From Anaerolineae bacterium (GTDB lineage: Bacteria > Chloroflexota > Anaerolineae > 4572-78 > J111), in the NCBI GenBank assembly GCA_023382535.1, contig JAHDWA010000005.1:1-64000 (forward strand): a DNA stretch of 64,000 nucleotides. The letters are read 5' to 3'. The notes beneath the pieces were generated by a model that made no database searches, was not told the DNA's origin, and worked only from the letters and a program-made list of their open reading frames with translations. Each line of letters starts with the position of its first letter. The first letter of the stretch is position 1. Positions 1 to 9,100 of this stretch are shown one piece after another. The translations under genes and the position numbers were made by a program.

Positions 1-327
1 AAGGTGGATCGGATCGCCCGCCGCTATTTCCACACAGCCAATCGCGTCAGTGCAGCCTTCAGCCGAAGCAGCCGCTTCTTCTGTCGCCGCGACCTCTTCG
101 GTGGCCGCCGGGGCTTCGGTGGCCGCTGCTTCTTCTGTCGCCGTGGGGGCCTCGGTTGGAGCCGCCGCTTCTTCTGTCATCGCGGGGGCCTCGGTTGGAG
201 CTGCCGCTTCTTCTGTCGCCGCCGGTTTTTCAGTCGGGGCGGTTTGAGGTGTCGCGCCGGTACAGGCAGCCATCAGCATCGCTATGGCTACTAACAAGCT
301 CAGTAACCAAAACAGTCGCTTACTCAT
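1..327 (-). CDS. Branched-chain amino-acid type ABC transporter substrate-binding lipoprotein (N-terminus, cut by window edge)
   Basis: The gene reads leftwards off the window and only the first 109 codons are present. The start ATG (325-327) has a GGAGGAG ribosome site just upstream. A hydrophobic signal peptide ends in a lipobox (MLMAAC), so the mature protein should be lipid-anchored. About 60 residues of Ala/Glu/Pro/Thr repeats follow, then a CTDAIGC segment and DPIHL. That arrangement is, from memory, how Liv-type solute-binding proteins of Chloroflexota begin. The binding domain itself is outside the window, so the substrate is not shown. It is the last gene of the minus-strand transporter cluster. 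Confidence 0.7.
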   Translation of the reverse strand, partial: MSKRLFWLLSLLVAIAMLMAACTGATPQTAPTEKPAATEEAAAPTEAPAMTEEAAAPTEAPTATEEAAATEAPAATEEVAATEEAAASAEGCTDAIGCVEIAAGDPIHL

Positions 328-468
328 ATTAAATCTCCTCCTAAGTAAAATTAACTATAAATTGTAACTAAACTCCTGAAGACAGTACCAATTTTTGTCC
401 TGTTGTTTTAGTTACCACCCCCCTTCAATATATAAAATTGTCAACTGTTAATTTTTAGTTTTCAACTT

Positions 469-1419
469 TCAATTTCTAAAGGAGACGTGCCAGGGCATAG
501 CCAGTCGTTCGGCGGCCAAAATAATCAGATACAAGGCGATGCCCAGGATGCAGGCGACAATAATGGCGGCCCAGGCAGAGGCAAATCGAAACAAGGCCGC
601 TTCCTGGGTAATGAAGACACCCAAGGCGATCCGGGGACCGCCAAAATATTCGCCCACGACCGCACCGATCATACTCAGCGCGGCGGCTACTTTGAAACCG
701 TTAAAAAGATAAGGCAGACAAGTGGGCAGGCGCAGTTTGAAGAGGATTTCGAATTCAGTCGCAGCGTAAGAGCGCATCAATTCTAAAGAGCGGGGATCAA
801 CTGAAATTAAACCCCGCACGGTATTAATCATCATGGGGAAAAAAACCATAATGGCGACAATTGCCATTTTGGAGAAAGGTCTGTCCAGGCCAAACCAGTT
901 ATTCATAATGGGGGCAAAAGCAATAATCGGGGTTGAATTGGCAGCAATGGCAAACGGCATCAACGCTTCGCGGGAAAGAGTCCAGCGGGCCGTAGCCATG
1001 GCGACCAAAATACCCAGCGTGCAGCCAAGAGCGAAACCACCCAACGCTTCGCGCAGGGTAAAGAAAGCCGCTTGCAGAATGGGGTCGAGATTGGCTCCCT
1101 TTACCAGGACGATCTGGTTGCCAAACAAAGAGAATTCGGCGAAGTTGCCGGTGAGGGCACTCTCCAGTTTGTCGCGGGAAGCCTGAGCCGGGACAAACAC
1201 CAGAAGTCGGTCAGTGGTGAGTGGGGAAACCGGCGTGGTAGCTGCGGTGGCATTTTCAGCCTCAAAGATAAACACCTGAGCAAAATTTGCCAGGATGACC
1301 GAGGGCCGGGGCAGCAAAAACTTCTCAATTTGAAAGGCTGCTACCGAACCTTCCCACAGCACCAAGATAGCAATCAAAACAATAACCGGAGCTAAATACT
1401 TTTGCAGACGATCACTCAT
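469..1419 (-). CDS. ABC transporter permease, SsuC/TauC-like
   Basis: A 316-residue inner-membrane permease of the binding-protein-dependent family. It has an N-terminal membrane segment, a PRPSVI motif typical of SsuC/TauC/ThiX-type permeases, several further membrane helices, and a cytoplasmic coupling region around RSYAATEFEILFKLRLP. Between the first helix and the core lies an extra segment of about 60 residues (roughly 52-115) that the family usually lacks. The start ATG overlaps the ATPase stop by four bases, indicating translational coupling. Sulfonate, taurine, nitrate and pyrimidine transporters all use such permeases, so the substrate cannot be named. Confidence 0.82.
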   Translation of the reverse strand: MSDRLQKYLAPVIVLIAILVLWEGSVAAFQIEKFLLPRPSVILANFAQVFIFEAENATAATTPVSPLTTDRLLVFVPAQASRDKLESALTGNFAEFSLFGNQIVLVKGANLDPILQAAFFTLREALGGFALGCTLGILVAMATARWTLSREALMPFAIAANSTPIIAFAPIMNNWFGLDRPFSKMAIVAIMVFFPMMINTVRGLISVDPRSLELMRSYAATEFEILFKLRLPTCLPYLFNGFKVAAALSMIGAVVGEYFGGPRIALGVFITQEAALFRFASAWAAIIVACILGIALYLIILAAERLAMPWHVSFRN

Positions 1420-2201
1420 TCCCGTTTGCTTTCACTCTTGCGCAGGGCTTCGCGTACCTCAGTTTCCAGTTCAAAGAAGCGGACATTTTCGCGCGTGTCG
1501 GTCGTACGAGGATGAGGCAGGTCAATCTTTATATCGGCGGTGATACGACCGGGCCGGGCAGACATGACGATAACGCGAGTTGAAAGAAAAACGGCTTCGG
1601 TAATGCTGTGGGTGACAAAAATAATGGTAGTGTGAGTTTTCTGCCAGATATTGAGGAGTTCCAGATTTAACCGCTCGCGCGTCATCTCGTCCAAAGCCCC
1701 GAACGGTTCATCCATCAGCAGAATGGATGGTTCAAAACTCAAAGCACGGGCAATTGCTACCCGCTGCTGCATCCCGCCGGAGAGTTGCCAGGGGAAATGT
1801 TTGGCAAATTCACTTAACTCCACCAGCGCCAGCATTTCGCGGGTGCGGGCCTCTTTTTTTTCTTTGGAATAATTCATTAACTCCAAGGGGAGCTGTACAT
1901 TTTTAGCTACAGTCCGCCAATCGTACAAGGTCGCGGCCTGAAATACCATCCCATAATCGCGGTCCAGGCGAGCCTGATGAGCGGTTTTGTTGTTGATAGA
2001 TATCTTACCGGCACTAATGCCGGTCAAATCGCCAATGATGCGCAAAAGAGTTGACTTGCCACAGCCGGATGGTCCAATGAATGAAATAAACTCATTGGGT
2101 TGGATAACCAGGCTGATATCTTTAAGGGCATGGACTTGGTTAGCGGTACCTTCACCAAAGATCTTATTGACGTTCTGAATAGAAACAACCGGATTTTGCA
2201 T
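1416..2201 (-). CDS. ABC transporter ATP-binding protein, SsuB/TauB-like
   Basis: A 261-residue cytoplasmic ATPase powering the coupled permease. Motifs in order: Walker A GPSGCGKST, Q-loop region, signature LSGGMQQR, Walker B ILLMDEPFGALDE and the switch histidine in VTHSI. The GALDEMTR stretch and MSARPGR near the C-terminus are typical of the nitrate/sulfonate/taurine subfamily. The gene sits 27 bases after livF and overlaps the permease gene, so it is probably on the same transcript as liv. It is the only ATPase of this type here, although two permeases of matching type flank the liv genes; it may serve a heterodimer of both. Confidence 0.85.
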   Translation of the reverse strand: MQNPVVSIQNVNKIFGEGTANQVHALKDISLVIQPNEFISFIGPSGCGKSTLLRIIGDLTGISAGKISINNKTAHQARLDRDYGMVFQAATLYDWRTVAKNVQLPLELMNYSKEKKEARTREMLALVELSEFAKHFPWQLSGGMQQRVAIARALSFEPSILLMDEPFGALDEMTRERLNLELLNIWQKTHTTIIFVTHSITEAVFLSTRVIVMSARPGRITADIKIDLPHPRTTDTRENVRFFELETEVREALRKSESKRE

Positions 2202-2228
2202 GCAGGTACTTGGACCAGTGGCTTATTT

Positions 2229-2942
2229 TTATATCTCGCCCAGGTAGGCCTGGCGAACCATTTGATTGTGACGCAAATTCTCGGCGCTATCGGCTAGAAC
2301 AATCTCACCTGTTTGCAGTACATAGCCCCGATGAGCAATAGCCAGGGCAACATTGGCATTTTGTTCAACTAACAAGATAGTCGTTCCACTACGGTTAATC
2401 TCGCTAATCTTGTCAAAAATACTCTCAACGAGAATGGGGGCCAAACCCATCGAAGGTTCGTCCATCAGCAACAGGCGGGGCCGGGCCATCAAGGCGCGAG
2501 CCGTCGCCAGCATTTGCTGCTCACCCCCGCTGAGAGTTCCGGCAACCTGCTGGCGGCGTTCTTTCAGGCGCGGGAAAAGGGTAAAAGAGAGATCTATATC
2601 CTGAGCAATACCCCGCCCGTCCCGGCGATGGTAGGCGCCCATGTCCAGATTTTCAGAAACGGTCAGGCTGGCAAAAACACCTCGACCCTCGGGGACCATC
2701 GCCAGCCCTTTGCTCACCAGATCGTGCGGCTTGTAGTTGCGCAAATCCTCGCCATCGAAATAGACCGAGCCGTGACGCGGCTGGAGCAGTCCGCTGATGG
2801 TTTTGAGGGTGGTGCTTTTGCCCGCCCCATTCCCGCCAATCAGGGTCACAATTTCGCCTTCTTCAACGGTTAGCGAGATGCCTTTGAGGGCGTGAATATT
2901 GCCATAATAGGTGTGTACATCATTGACTTCTAGAAGTGGCAT
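2229..2942 (-). CDS. livF: Branched-chain amino acid ABC transporter ATP-binding protein LivF
   Basis: A 237-residue ATPase with Walker A GGNGAGKST, signature LSGGEQQM, Walker B LLLMDEPSMGL and H-switch region LLVEQN. The PSMGLAP and VEQN motifs distinguish LivF from other ABC ATPases. The ATG at 2942 is chosen because the family starts with the residues MPLLEV and a GGAG lies nine bases upstream; a longer reading to 3026 would run into livG. It should pair with LivG under the LivH-LivM membrane channel. Confidence 0.9.
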   Translation of the reverse strand: MPLLEVNDVHTYYGNIHALKGISLTVEEGEIVTLIGGNGAGKSTTLKTISGLLQPRHGSVYFDGEDLRNYKPHDLVSKGLAMVPEGRGVFASLTVSENLDMGAYHRRDGRGIAQDIDLSFTLFPRLKERRQQVAGTLSGGEQQMLATARALMARPRLLLMDEPSMGLAPILVESIFDKISEINRSGTTILLVEQNANVALAIAHRGYVLQTGEIVLADSAENLRHNQMVRQAYLGEI

Positions 2943-2973
2943 GGACTTATGCTCCACAGATAGAGGATAGCGC

Positions 2974-3762
2974 TCAGGCGGCCTGATCCAAATTGGCGAC
3001 AACGCCGCGTCCCAGGTAAGCTTCAATTACGCGGGTATTCCGCTGAATCTCAGCCGGAACTCCTTCAGCAATCTTAACCCCATAATCGAGCACGCTGACG
3101 GTTTCTGAAATTCCCATCACCACCCGCATGTCATGCTCAATCAATAGAATGGTAATGCCAAGGGCGTCGCGTAGATCCCGAATGAAATGGGTCATCTCGG
3201 CAGTTTCGTGGGGATTCATTCCCGCGGTTGGCTCGTCGAGCAGCAGCACTTTAGGCTTGCTGGCCAGAGCCCGGGCGATTTCCAGCCGGCGCTGATCACC
3301 ATAGGGCAGATTCTTGGCCAGCAGGTCGCCTTTGCCGGCCAGGCCGACAAAACGCAGCAAGCGGCGGGCTTCGGCCAACGCTTCGCTTTCCTCTTGCCTA
3401 ACCCTGGGGAAACGAAAGATGGCTCCGGCTACCCCAGACTTTAAATGGCTGTGCAGCCCAACCAGAACGTTCTCTATGGCCGGCATGTTGGCAAACAGGC
3501 GAATATTTTGGTAAGTCCGGGCAATACCCTTATGAGTGATTTGATCCGGCAATTTGCCAAGCAACGACTCGCCATCCAGGAGAATATCCCCCTCTTCGGG
3601 TTTGTAAAAGCCGGTGATGCAGTTAAACAGCGTGGTTTTCCCGGCGCCGTTAGGCCCTATTACGCTATGGATGGCCTTCTCCTTAACATCCAAATCCAGG
3701 TCGCCAATAGCGACCAGCCCACCGAATCGTTTAACCAGTTTTTGAACTTTAAGTTTTGACAT
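2974..3762 (-). CDS. livG: Branched-chain amino acid ABC transporter ATP-binding protein LivG
   Basis: A 262-residue ATPase with Walker A GPNGAGKTT, the GKLPDQITHKGIARTYQNIRLF segment characteristic of LivG, Walker B VLLLDEPTAGMNP and LLIEHDMRVVM. NPHE after Walker B is a LivG hallmark. The livM stop and livG start share a base (TAATG), showing tight coupling. It works with LivF as the energising subunit of the transporter. Confidence 0.9.
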   Translation of the reverse strand: MSKLKVQKLVKRFGGLVAIGDLDLDVKEKAIHSVIGPNGAGKTTLFNCITGFYKPEEGDILLDGESLLGKLPDQITHKGIARTYQNIRLFANMPAIENVLVGLHSHLKSGVAGAIFRFPRVRQEESEALAEARRLLRFVGLAGKGDLLAKNLPYGDQRRLEIARALASKPKVLLLDEPTAGMNPHETAEMTHFIRDLRDALGITILLIEHDMRVVMGISETVSVLDYGVKIAEGVPAEIQRNTRVIEAYLGRGVVANLDQAA

Positions 3763-5495
3763 TATTGACCACTCGTTGCGGCTGATGTAGCGCTTTTTAA
3801 CTCGACAACTGGTTCTTCGGCCGGTTCTTCCGCGTGGAGTTCACGCTGGCGGGTTTTTTCCGGCCACAAACCCTCGGGCCGGTACACCATCATCGCCACC
3901 AGTACCGCCCCATAGACCAACAAACGAAACTCGTCAAATTCCCGCAACAGCTCCGGCAGACCTACCAGGGCCAGAGCGCCCACAATGACGCCGGGAATAC
4001 TGCCCATACCGCCGACAATAATCAACGCGAGTACGTTGATTGAAATCAACAAGTTAAAGCTGTGCGGGTAAATAGTCGCTAATTTGCTGGCAAAAATAGC
4101 GCCGCTCAAGCCGGAGAAGGCAGCGCCAGCCCCAAAGGCCATGAGTTTGGTCGCCACCAAATTAATACCCATCGCCTGGGCCACGTCTTCGTCTTCGCGC
4201 ATGGCCATCCAGGCCCGGCCAACCCGCGAGTCTTTCAGACGGAGGGCAACAAAGGCGCCAATCAGACAGGCAATTAAAATTAGATAGTATAGTTTCTGGG
4301 CATTATCAAAGGTAAGCCCGCCAATTTGTGCTCTGGCAACCTGGACAATACCTTGCGAGCCGCCGATATGGGGTTTGAGCATGTCAGACAGGGCCAGGAT
4401 GCGGATGATCTCGCCAAAGCCGAGCGTGACAATCGCCAGGTAGTCGCCGCGAATATGAAGTACCGGCACCCCCAGAATAACCCCGGCCAGCACCGAGGCT
4501 CCTACGGCGACCGGCAGCGCCTCCCAAAAGGTCCACTGGGCTGAAGTGGTCAACTCGCCGCCGGTGGTGGTTAAGACGCCCATGGTATAGGCTCCAATAG
4601 CAAAAAAGGCCACGTAGCCCAAATCAAGCAGCCCGGCAAAACCGACAACTATATTCAGCCCGAGGCCCATCAGGATATACAGTCCAACGGTAGTCGCCAC
4701 TTCACTGAGAAATGGGCCGAGCAAGTTGGGCAAAAAGATCAAGAGCAAGGCAATAATGAACAAACTGCCGTAACGCATCGTGTTTTGACGGTTAACCGGC
4801 ATTTCGCGATAGCGCGCCTGGGCTGTGGGTTTCCAGCTTGCCCAGAGATATTGGCCCCCGGCCACAACAACTAAAACCACGATTGCCCCGATGACAGACA
4901 AACCTTTTTGGTTTCTGGCCCCAAACATCCAACTAACCGTCTTGGCAGCTTGCGGCCAGGGGGTCAGGGTGAGACGGATCAAATCCTGGAGCAAACCGAT
5001 CAACGCAACCCAAACCAAACCCAGGATAATGGCCTGGCGGATGCGGGCCGGGAGCGAGTAGATCAGTCCGGCAATTAAGCCAACTCCGGCCCCACCAGCC
5101 AGTAAATACAAGACCGCCATAGGTGTGCTTTTTTGATTGAATGTCAGAATCTGGAAAAGAGGTGGAGATGCGTTGACCAGGACGGGTCGCATGTTAATGA
5201 TCTTGCTCAACAGTACAAAACCGGCTACGACACCGCCGACGATTAAACCGGCCAGCAGACCGCTGATCAAAATCGCCCGCCAGTCGTGGCTGCCGTTTCG
5301 CTTGGCGGCAATATAACCAATAGCAAACGTTATAATCAGGAGCAGGATTTGGCCCAACGAAATTACACCAGCAATGATGTCTCGCTTGTTGAAGGCCTCA
5401 ACCATGCCCACCAGCGAAAGCAACACAGCCACTCCCCCCCCAATCAAACCGGTTTGTACCACACGCGTCCAATGGAATTGAAACTTTTCGCTCAT
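3762..5495 (-). CDS. livM: Branched-chain amino acid ABC transporter permease LivM, with long N-terminal extension
   Basis: The C-terminal 300 residues are a standard LivM permease: a GLNIVVGFAGLLDLGYVAFFAIGAY stretch, the coupling region around ALRLKDSRVGRAWMAMREDED and the final FRLLVYGAVLV with MVYRPEGLWP. LivM proteins are usually 300-430 residues; this one is 577 because about 230 extra N-terminal residues add roughly six further hydrophobic segments. The C-terminus ends in a Glu/Pro-rich tail. It lies 11 bases after livH and overlaps livG by one base. The extension may be an accessory membrane domain; nothing in it names a function. Confidence 0.87.
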   Translation of the reverse strand: MSEKFQFHWTRVVQTGLIGGGVAVLLSLVGMVEAFNKRDIIAGVISLGQILLLIITFAIGYIAAKRNGSHDWRAILISGLLAGLIVGGVVAGFVLLSKIINMRPVLVNASPPLFQILTFNQKSTPMAVLYLLAGGAGVGLIAGLIYSLPARIRQAIILGLVWVALIGLLQDLIRLTLTPWPQAAKTVSWMFGARNQKGLSVIGAIVVLVVVAGGQYLWASWKPTAQARYREMPVNRQNTMRYGSLFIIALLLIFLPNLLGPFLSEVATTVGLYILMGLGLNIVVGFAGLLDLGYVAFFAIGAYTMGVLTTTGGELTTSAQWTFWEALPVAVGASVLAGVILGVPVLHIRGDYLAIVTLGFGEIIRILALSDMLKPHIGGSQGIVQVARAQIGGLTFDNAQKLYYLILIACLIGAFVALRLKDSRVGRAWMAMREDEDVAQAMGINLVATKLMAFGAGAAFSGLSGAIFASKLATIYPHSFNLLISINVLALIIVGGMGSIPGVIVGALALVGLPELLREFDEFRLLVYGAVLVAMMVYRPEGLWPEKTRQRELHAEEPAEEPVVELKSATSAATSGQ

Positions 5496-5506
5496 AATGA
5501 TGTACC

Positions 5507-6571
5507 TCAGGCTTTGGCCTTGCCCAGCCGTTCGCCCAGAATACCCTGCGGACGAAAGATCAAGATAAGCACCAACATACTAAAAGCAATGACATCTTTA
5601 AGCTGATAGGGAGCTGGAATGCCCAATCCATCGAGAAAGAGGCTCGGTCCAACCGATTCAAAGATGCCCAAAAACAGGCCGCCCAGCATAGCTCCGGGGA
5701 TGTTGCCGATACCACCCAGCACCGCAGCAGTAAAGGCCTTAATGCCGGGGATAAACCCCATAAAGAAGCTGACCTGCCGGAACATCAGTGCATATAATAC
5801 CCCGGCGGCTCCGGCCAGGGCCGCACCCAGGATGAAGGTCTGGACGATGATTGCGTCCACGTTAATCCCCATCAACGCCGCCACATCTTTGTTTTCAGAA
5901 ACGGCCCGCATTGCTTTGCCGGTTTTGGTGTGCTGGACAAACATATAGAGGCCAAACATGAGCAAGGCCGCCGCAACGACGACCACCACCTGGATTTTCT
6001 GGATGGTGAGATCTCCTCCCAGACTCCATACACCATCTAAAGCCTTTACTTCGGGATATGCTTTAAATTGAGAGCCATACAAACCACGGAATGTATATTG
6101 GAGGAAAAAAGAGGCGCCGATAGCGGTAATCAGGGGGACCAGCCGGGGAGCGCGCCGAAGCGGGCGGTAGGCAATCCGCTCGAGCAGGACTGCTATTACA
6201 ACTGAGGTGACCATCGCCACCCCAAAGACGGCCAGCAGGCCTAGCAGCGGGTTATTATCCAGAACTTTGGCTCGATTCATGGCGTCGGCGATAAAGTAGC
6301 CGGTGAAGGCCCCGCTCATGTAAACTTCGCCGTGAGCGAAATTGATCATGCGCAGTACCCCATACACCATAGTGTAACCCAGGGCAATGAGGGCGTAAAT
6401 GCTCCCCTGGGCCAACCCAAAAACGACAAAGTCAAACCATTGGCGGCTGGTGTAATGACCGGATTGCAGAGTTGCAGCGGAGCCAATCACAATGATGGCG
6501 ACAATAAATGCGCCAACCAACGCCAGCGACACGTTGACGAAGGTTAAATTATCCAGGATGCGCCGTGGCAT
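5507..6571 (-). CDS. livH: Branched-chain amino acid ABC transporter permease LivH
   Basis: A 354-residue permease. LivH signatures visible are GLAQGSIYALIALGYTMVYGVLRMINFAHGE near residues 53-83 (read in pieces), the coupling region with TGKAMRAVSENKDVAALMGI, and AAVLGGIGNIPGAMLGG towards the end. The start follows an AGGAGG ribosome site. First gene of the livHMGF run. About 245 bases separate it from the upstream permease, so it could have its own promoter. Confidence 0.9.
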   Translation of the reverse strand: MPRRILDNLTFVNVSLALVGAFIVAIIVIGSAATLQSGHYTSRQWFDFVVFGLAQGSIYALIALGYTMVYGVLRMINFAHGEVYMSGAFTGYFIADAMNRAKVLDNNPLLGLLAVFGVAMVTSVVIAVLLERIAYRPLRRAPRLVPLITAIGASFFLQYTFRGLYGSQFKAYPEVKALDGVWSLGGDLTIQKIQVVVVVAAALLMFGLYMFVQHTKTGKAMRAVSENKDVAALMGINVDAIIVQTFILGAALAGAAGVLYALMFRQVSFFMGFIPGIKAFTAAVLGGIGNIPGAMLGGLFLGIFESVGPSLFLDGLGIPAPYQLKDVIAFSMLVLILIFRPQGILGERLGKAKA

Positions 6572-6816
6572 ACACTCCTCCTTTTGTTGTTAATCAAAAT
6601 GTTCCTCTACTGCCCGTCAAAAAGTCTACCAGCCAGATAAGGACTGTGGCCGGTCCATCTACCTCCGTGTGCGTCGTTAGTTCTCAAGTCGGTGGAGAAA
6701 GGTGGAGTGGAGAAGGGCAAGTTCGGTTAGAGCAGACGATAAAGTTTGGCAGGTTGACAACAAGTGCGAAATTGCACGCAATAATAACCAAAAAGGGCTA
6801 TCTTTGCAAGTTTTAG
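6572..6816. other. 245-base gap between livH and the upstream permease
   Basis: No convincing coding region. It holds the AGGAGG ribosome site of livH at its left end. I see no strong hairpin terminator and no clear -10/-35 pair. It is the natural place for a livH promoter, but I cannot point to one. Confidence 0.4.
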
Positions 6817-7833
6817 CTATATTTCGACAGGCCGATGCCGAATAACGATCTTTTCCAGCAAGGTGATGGCAAAGAAGAAAGTCATCCCGACCAGGGAGGC
6901 AATAAGAATACTGGCCCACAATTTTTCTGGGCCGGTAGCATAGTATTGATTAAAATTAAGAATAGCCCGTCCTAATCCATTTGCAATGCCCGAAGGCAAC
7001 TCGCCGATTATAGCTCCCACCACACTGGCCGTAGCTGAGACCTTGAGAGCAGTAAAGATGTAGGGCAGCGCGGCCGGCACCCGAAGTTTCCATAATACTG
7101 CCCAGGGGGTAGCAGCATAAGAGCGCATCAGTTCTAGGGCTGTTACCTGGGGTGAGAGCAGACCACGCAGGGTGTTAATGGTGACGGGGAAAAAAGTTAG
7201 ATAAGCGGCAATAATAGCCACCGAAAACCAATTACCACCCAGCCAAATCACGACCATCGGCGCAATAGCCAACAGGGGCACAGTTTGCGAAGCCACTACA
7301 TAGGGGAGAAGACCTCGCTCAAGCAGGGACGAATGGGCAAAGATGACACCCAAAACAAAACCCAGAGCCCCACCTAACAAAAAACCAACAAATGCCTCTT
7401 GCAGGGTAAACAGTGAGGCCCGGATCAGGATGGCGAGCAAAATCTCATCACCGCCCCGCCGAGGCGGTTCAAAGAGGGTGCCGATGATTTCTGTAAGCGG
7501 CGGCATAGAGCGGTCGTCGGCGCTGACGGGCAAGGCAATTTTGCACAGACCGAAGTTCTGGCACAAAATTCCCGGTACCCGCTCACTGCCTACTTTCACC
7601 TCAGCGGTGCCCCGCAGGTACTTACCGCCTGGTGCGGCCAGGAGTTTATATCCCTGCCAGGCCATTCCTAGCAGCAGTACAACTAGAAAAAAGTAAAGAA
7701 TAGACTTGGTCCAGCCCGGAATTCTAAAGGTAGCGAGGGCGTTGCCCCCCTTGGCAACTTCAACTTGCGTCGCGATGGCTAACCTCTCTTGACTTTGGCT
7801 AGGTATTGTGGAAAGGAGATGGTATTGTAGCAC
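6817..7833 (-). CDS. ABC transporter permease, SsuC/TauC-like (second copy); start uncertain
   Basis: A permease of the same family as the one ending at 469; both share the ELMRSYAAT coupling segment. It too carries an extra stretch between the first helix and the permease core, here about 65 residues including two cysteines. The 5' limit is a GTG at 7833, but this codon lies inside a likely promoter (TTGCGT, 17 bases, TACAAT) and has no ribosome site. A good site (GAGAGG) is six bases before an in-frame ATC codon at 7776, which may be the true, non-standard start. No in-frame ATG occurs before residue 57. It probably pairs with the first permease and the single SsuB-like ATPase. Confidence 0.78.
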   Translation of the reverse strand: MLQYHLLSTIPSQSQERLAIATQVEVAKGGNALATFRIPGWTKSILYFFLVVLLLGMAWQGYKLLAAPGGKYLRGTAEVKVGSERVPGILCQNFGLCKIALPVSADDRSMPPLTEIIGTLFEPPRRGGDEILLAILIRASLFTLQEAFVGFLLGGALGFVLGVIFAHSSLLERGLLPYVVASQTVPLLAIAPMVVIWLGGNWFSVAIIAAYLTFFPVTINTLRGLLSPQVTALELMRSYAATPWAVLWKLRVPAALPYIFTALKVSATASVVGAIIGELPSGIANGLGRAILNFNQYYATGPEKLWASILIASLVGMTFFFAITLLEKIVIRHRPVEI

Positions 7834-7852
7834 AAGGGCTATGGGGACGCAA
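7824..7852 (-). promoter_or_regulatory. Candidate promoter of the second permease
   Basis: On the minus strand TTGCGT (7847-7852) is 17 bases from TACAAT (7824-7829), which is preceded by TGC, an extended -10. The same TGCTAnnnT shape occurs at several other sites in the window. If real, it rules out the GTG start at 7833. Confidence 0.4.
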
Positions 7853-7856
7853 CCGT

Positions 7857-8783
7857 TTATGAATTTGTTTCAATCGCCTGAACGGGATTTAAGGCTTGTA
7901 CAGCGGGCTTTAAATCTAAAACTTTAACGAGAGAAGCTAGTTCAGCATCCGTAAGCGTGCGACCTTTACCGGAATAGGCGATCAGGGCTGCTTCTAAAAC
8001 ATTGGTCCCAAACGAGCGACCATCAATCCGGGGCGTACTGGTGACAAGATAAGCCACACCCCGCGACTGCATGAACGCAACATCATTGGCCGTAGTGGTG
8101 TTCGTGATAATCACTTTGCCCCGCATGTTGAGGGGCATATGGCGACGAATATACTGAAAATCTCCGGCGATGACCGGACCATAGTTAAACCACTTTTCAT
8201 ATTTGGGGATATTTTTATCTTGATCTTGACCGGTCGGGTAAAGCATACTAATCGGCATCAGCCCGACTACCGGCATCAGGATAGCAGCCAGGGTGCGCAA
8301 CCGAGCCAGTCCATAAACAGGCAGGGGAATACTCAGTCCAAACATCAAATCACAAAACACCAGTTCAAAACCAGCTCGGTCGAGCGACTCAGCCATGCCG
8401 TAACGGTCGGCAGCGACCGGCATCATCGCCTTGCGAGGGGCAATGGGAAACTGAAAATGAGGCTCGGCCATCTGAAAAATGTTTTGCTCCAGAGTCAGCT
8501 TTAGCCCTCGCCCGTCGGTACAGGGAGTTTGTTTTACTTCTTTCACTAGATTAAGCCCGGAGCGCAGCGGATAACTCCTGTCAAGCACCCGCACAAAAAG
8601 TTCAACGCCGCCGACCCCAAAAGCATCCACCTTGCCGTCCATTTCGCTAAAGAGCCCCCTGGCTTTCTTTTCATCGCCATCGCAGCCGATTCGTTCGATG
8701 AGAATCGGTTCCTGACCGAGTTTGAACTTTACTTTCTTATCTCGGCTGGAACTACCTAAGCTGATACTGACCACGTGTTTCAT
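7857..8783 (-). CDS. Conserved protein, family sometimes labelled quinate 5-dehydrogenase
   Basis: A protein of about 308 residues beginning MKHVVSISLGSSSRDKKV. I recall that proteins starting this way in Deinococcota, Actinomycetota and Chloroflexota carry the database label quinate 5-dehydrogenase. I see no glycine-rich Rossmann fingerprint that would support an NAD-dependent dehydrogenase, so the label should be treated with doubt. There is a hydrophobic stretch around LRTLAAILMPVVGLMPISML and a conserved-looking segment KVIITNTTTANDVAFM. ATG 8783 is preferred over GTG 8789 because AGGTAG is spaced better for it. It ends 23 bases before the permease. Confidence 0.55.
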   Translation of the reverse strand: MKHVVSISLGSSSRDKKVKFKLGQEPILIERIGCDGDEKKARGLFSEMDGKVDAFGVGGVELFVRVLDRSYPLRSGLNLVKEVKQTPCTDGRGLKLTLEQNIFQMAEPHFQFPIAPRKAMMPVAADRYGMAESLDRAGFELVFCDLMFGLSIPLPVYGLARLRTLAAILMPVVGLMPISMLYPTGQDQDKNIPKYEKWFNYGPVIAGDFQYIRRHMPLNMRGKVIITNTTTANDVAFMQSRGVAYLVTSTPRIDGRSFGTNVLEAALIAYSGKGRTLTDAELASLVKVLDLKPAVQALNPVQAIETNS

Positions 8784-9100
8784 TATCACTACCTATCTGT
8801 CGCAAAAACGACAAGATCCTCTATCTCTTCGATGGATGTTTGTGGAGTAAAATAACAAGAATACAGTAAAAAAGGATATATTCACCCTAAATTCCACCAA
8901 AAGAGCACCACAAGTGGATCAAAAAATAAAGTAGAATTTCTACAACCACTTTCTGCGGTAAAACAAATCTTGAGGAGCGAGAATCTCCTTGATGATACTT
9001 GGGATATGTGGAGTAAATTATAAAGAAGAAGCCTAAAATATTACTACTATCCCTAATAAAAGATAAAAAGGACGTGTCAGTGGGGAAATATGAAACAGAG
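8784..9100. other. 317-base AT-rich intergenic region
   Basis: Clearly richer in A and T than the flanking genes and without a coding region. It contains an 11-base direct repeat, TGTGGAGTAAA, at 8841-8851 and 9007-9017. It should hold the promoter of the minus-strand gene starting at 8783. I see no terminator for the phosphatase gene that ends at 9101. Confidence 0.4.

Noticed and set aside
4..294. Plus-strand open frames over the start of the window, rich in Gly, Arg and Ser.
   Set aside because: They are shadows of the repetitive Ala/Glu/Pro/Thr linker of the minus-strand lipoprotein, which has a clear signal peptide and ribosome site.
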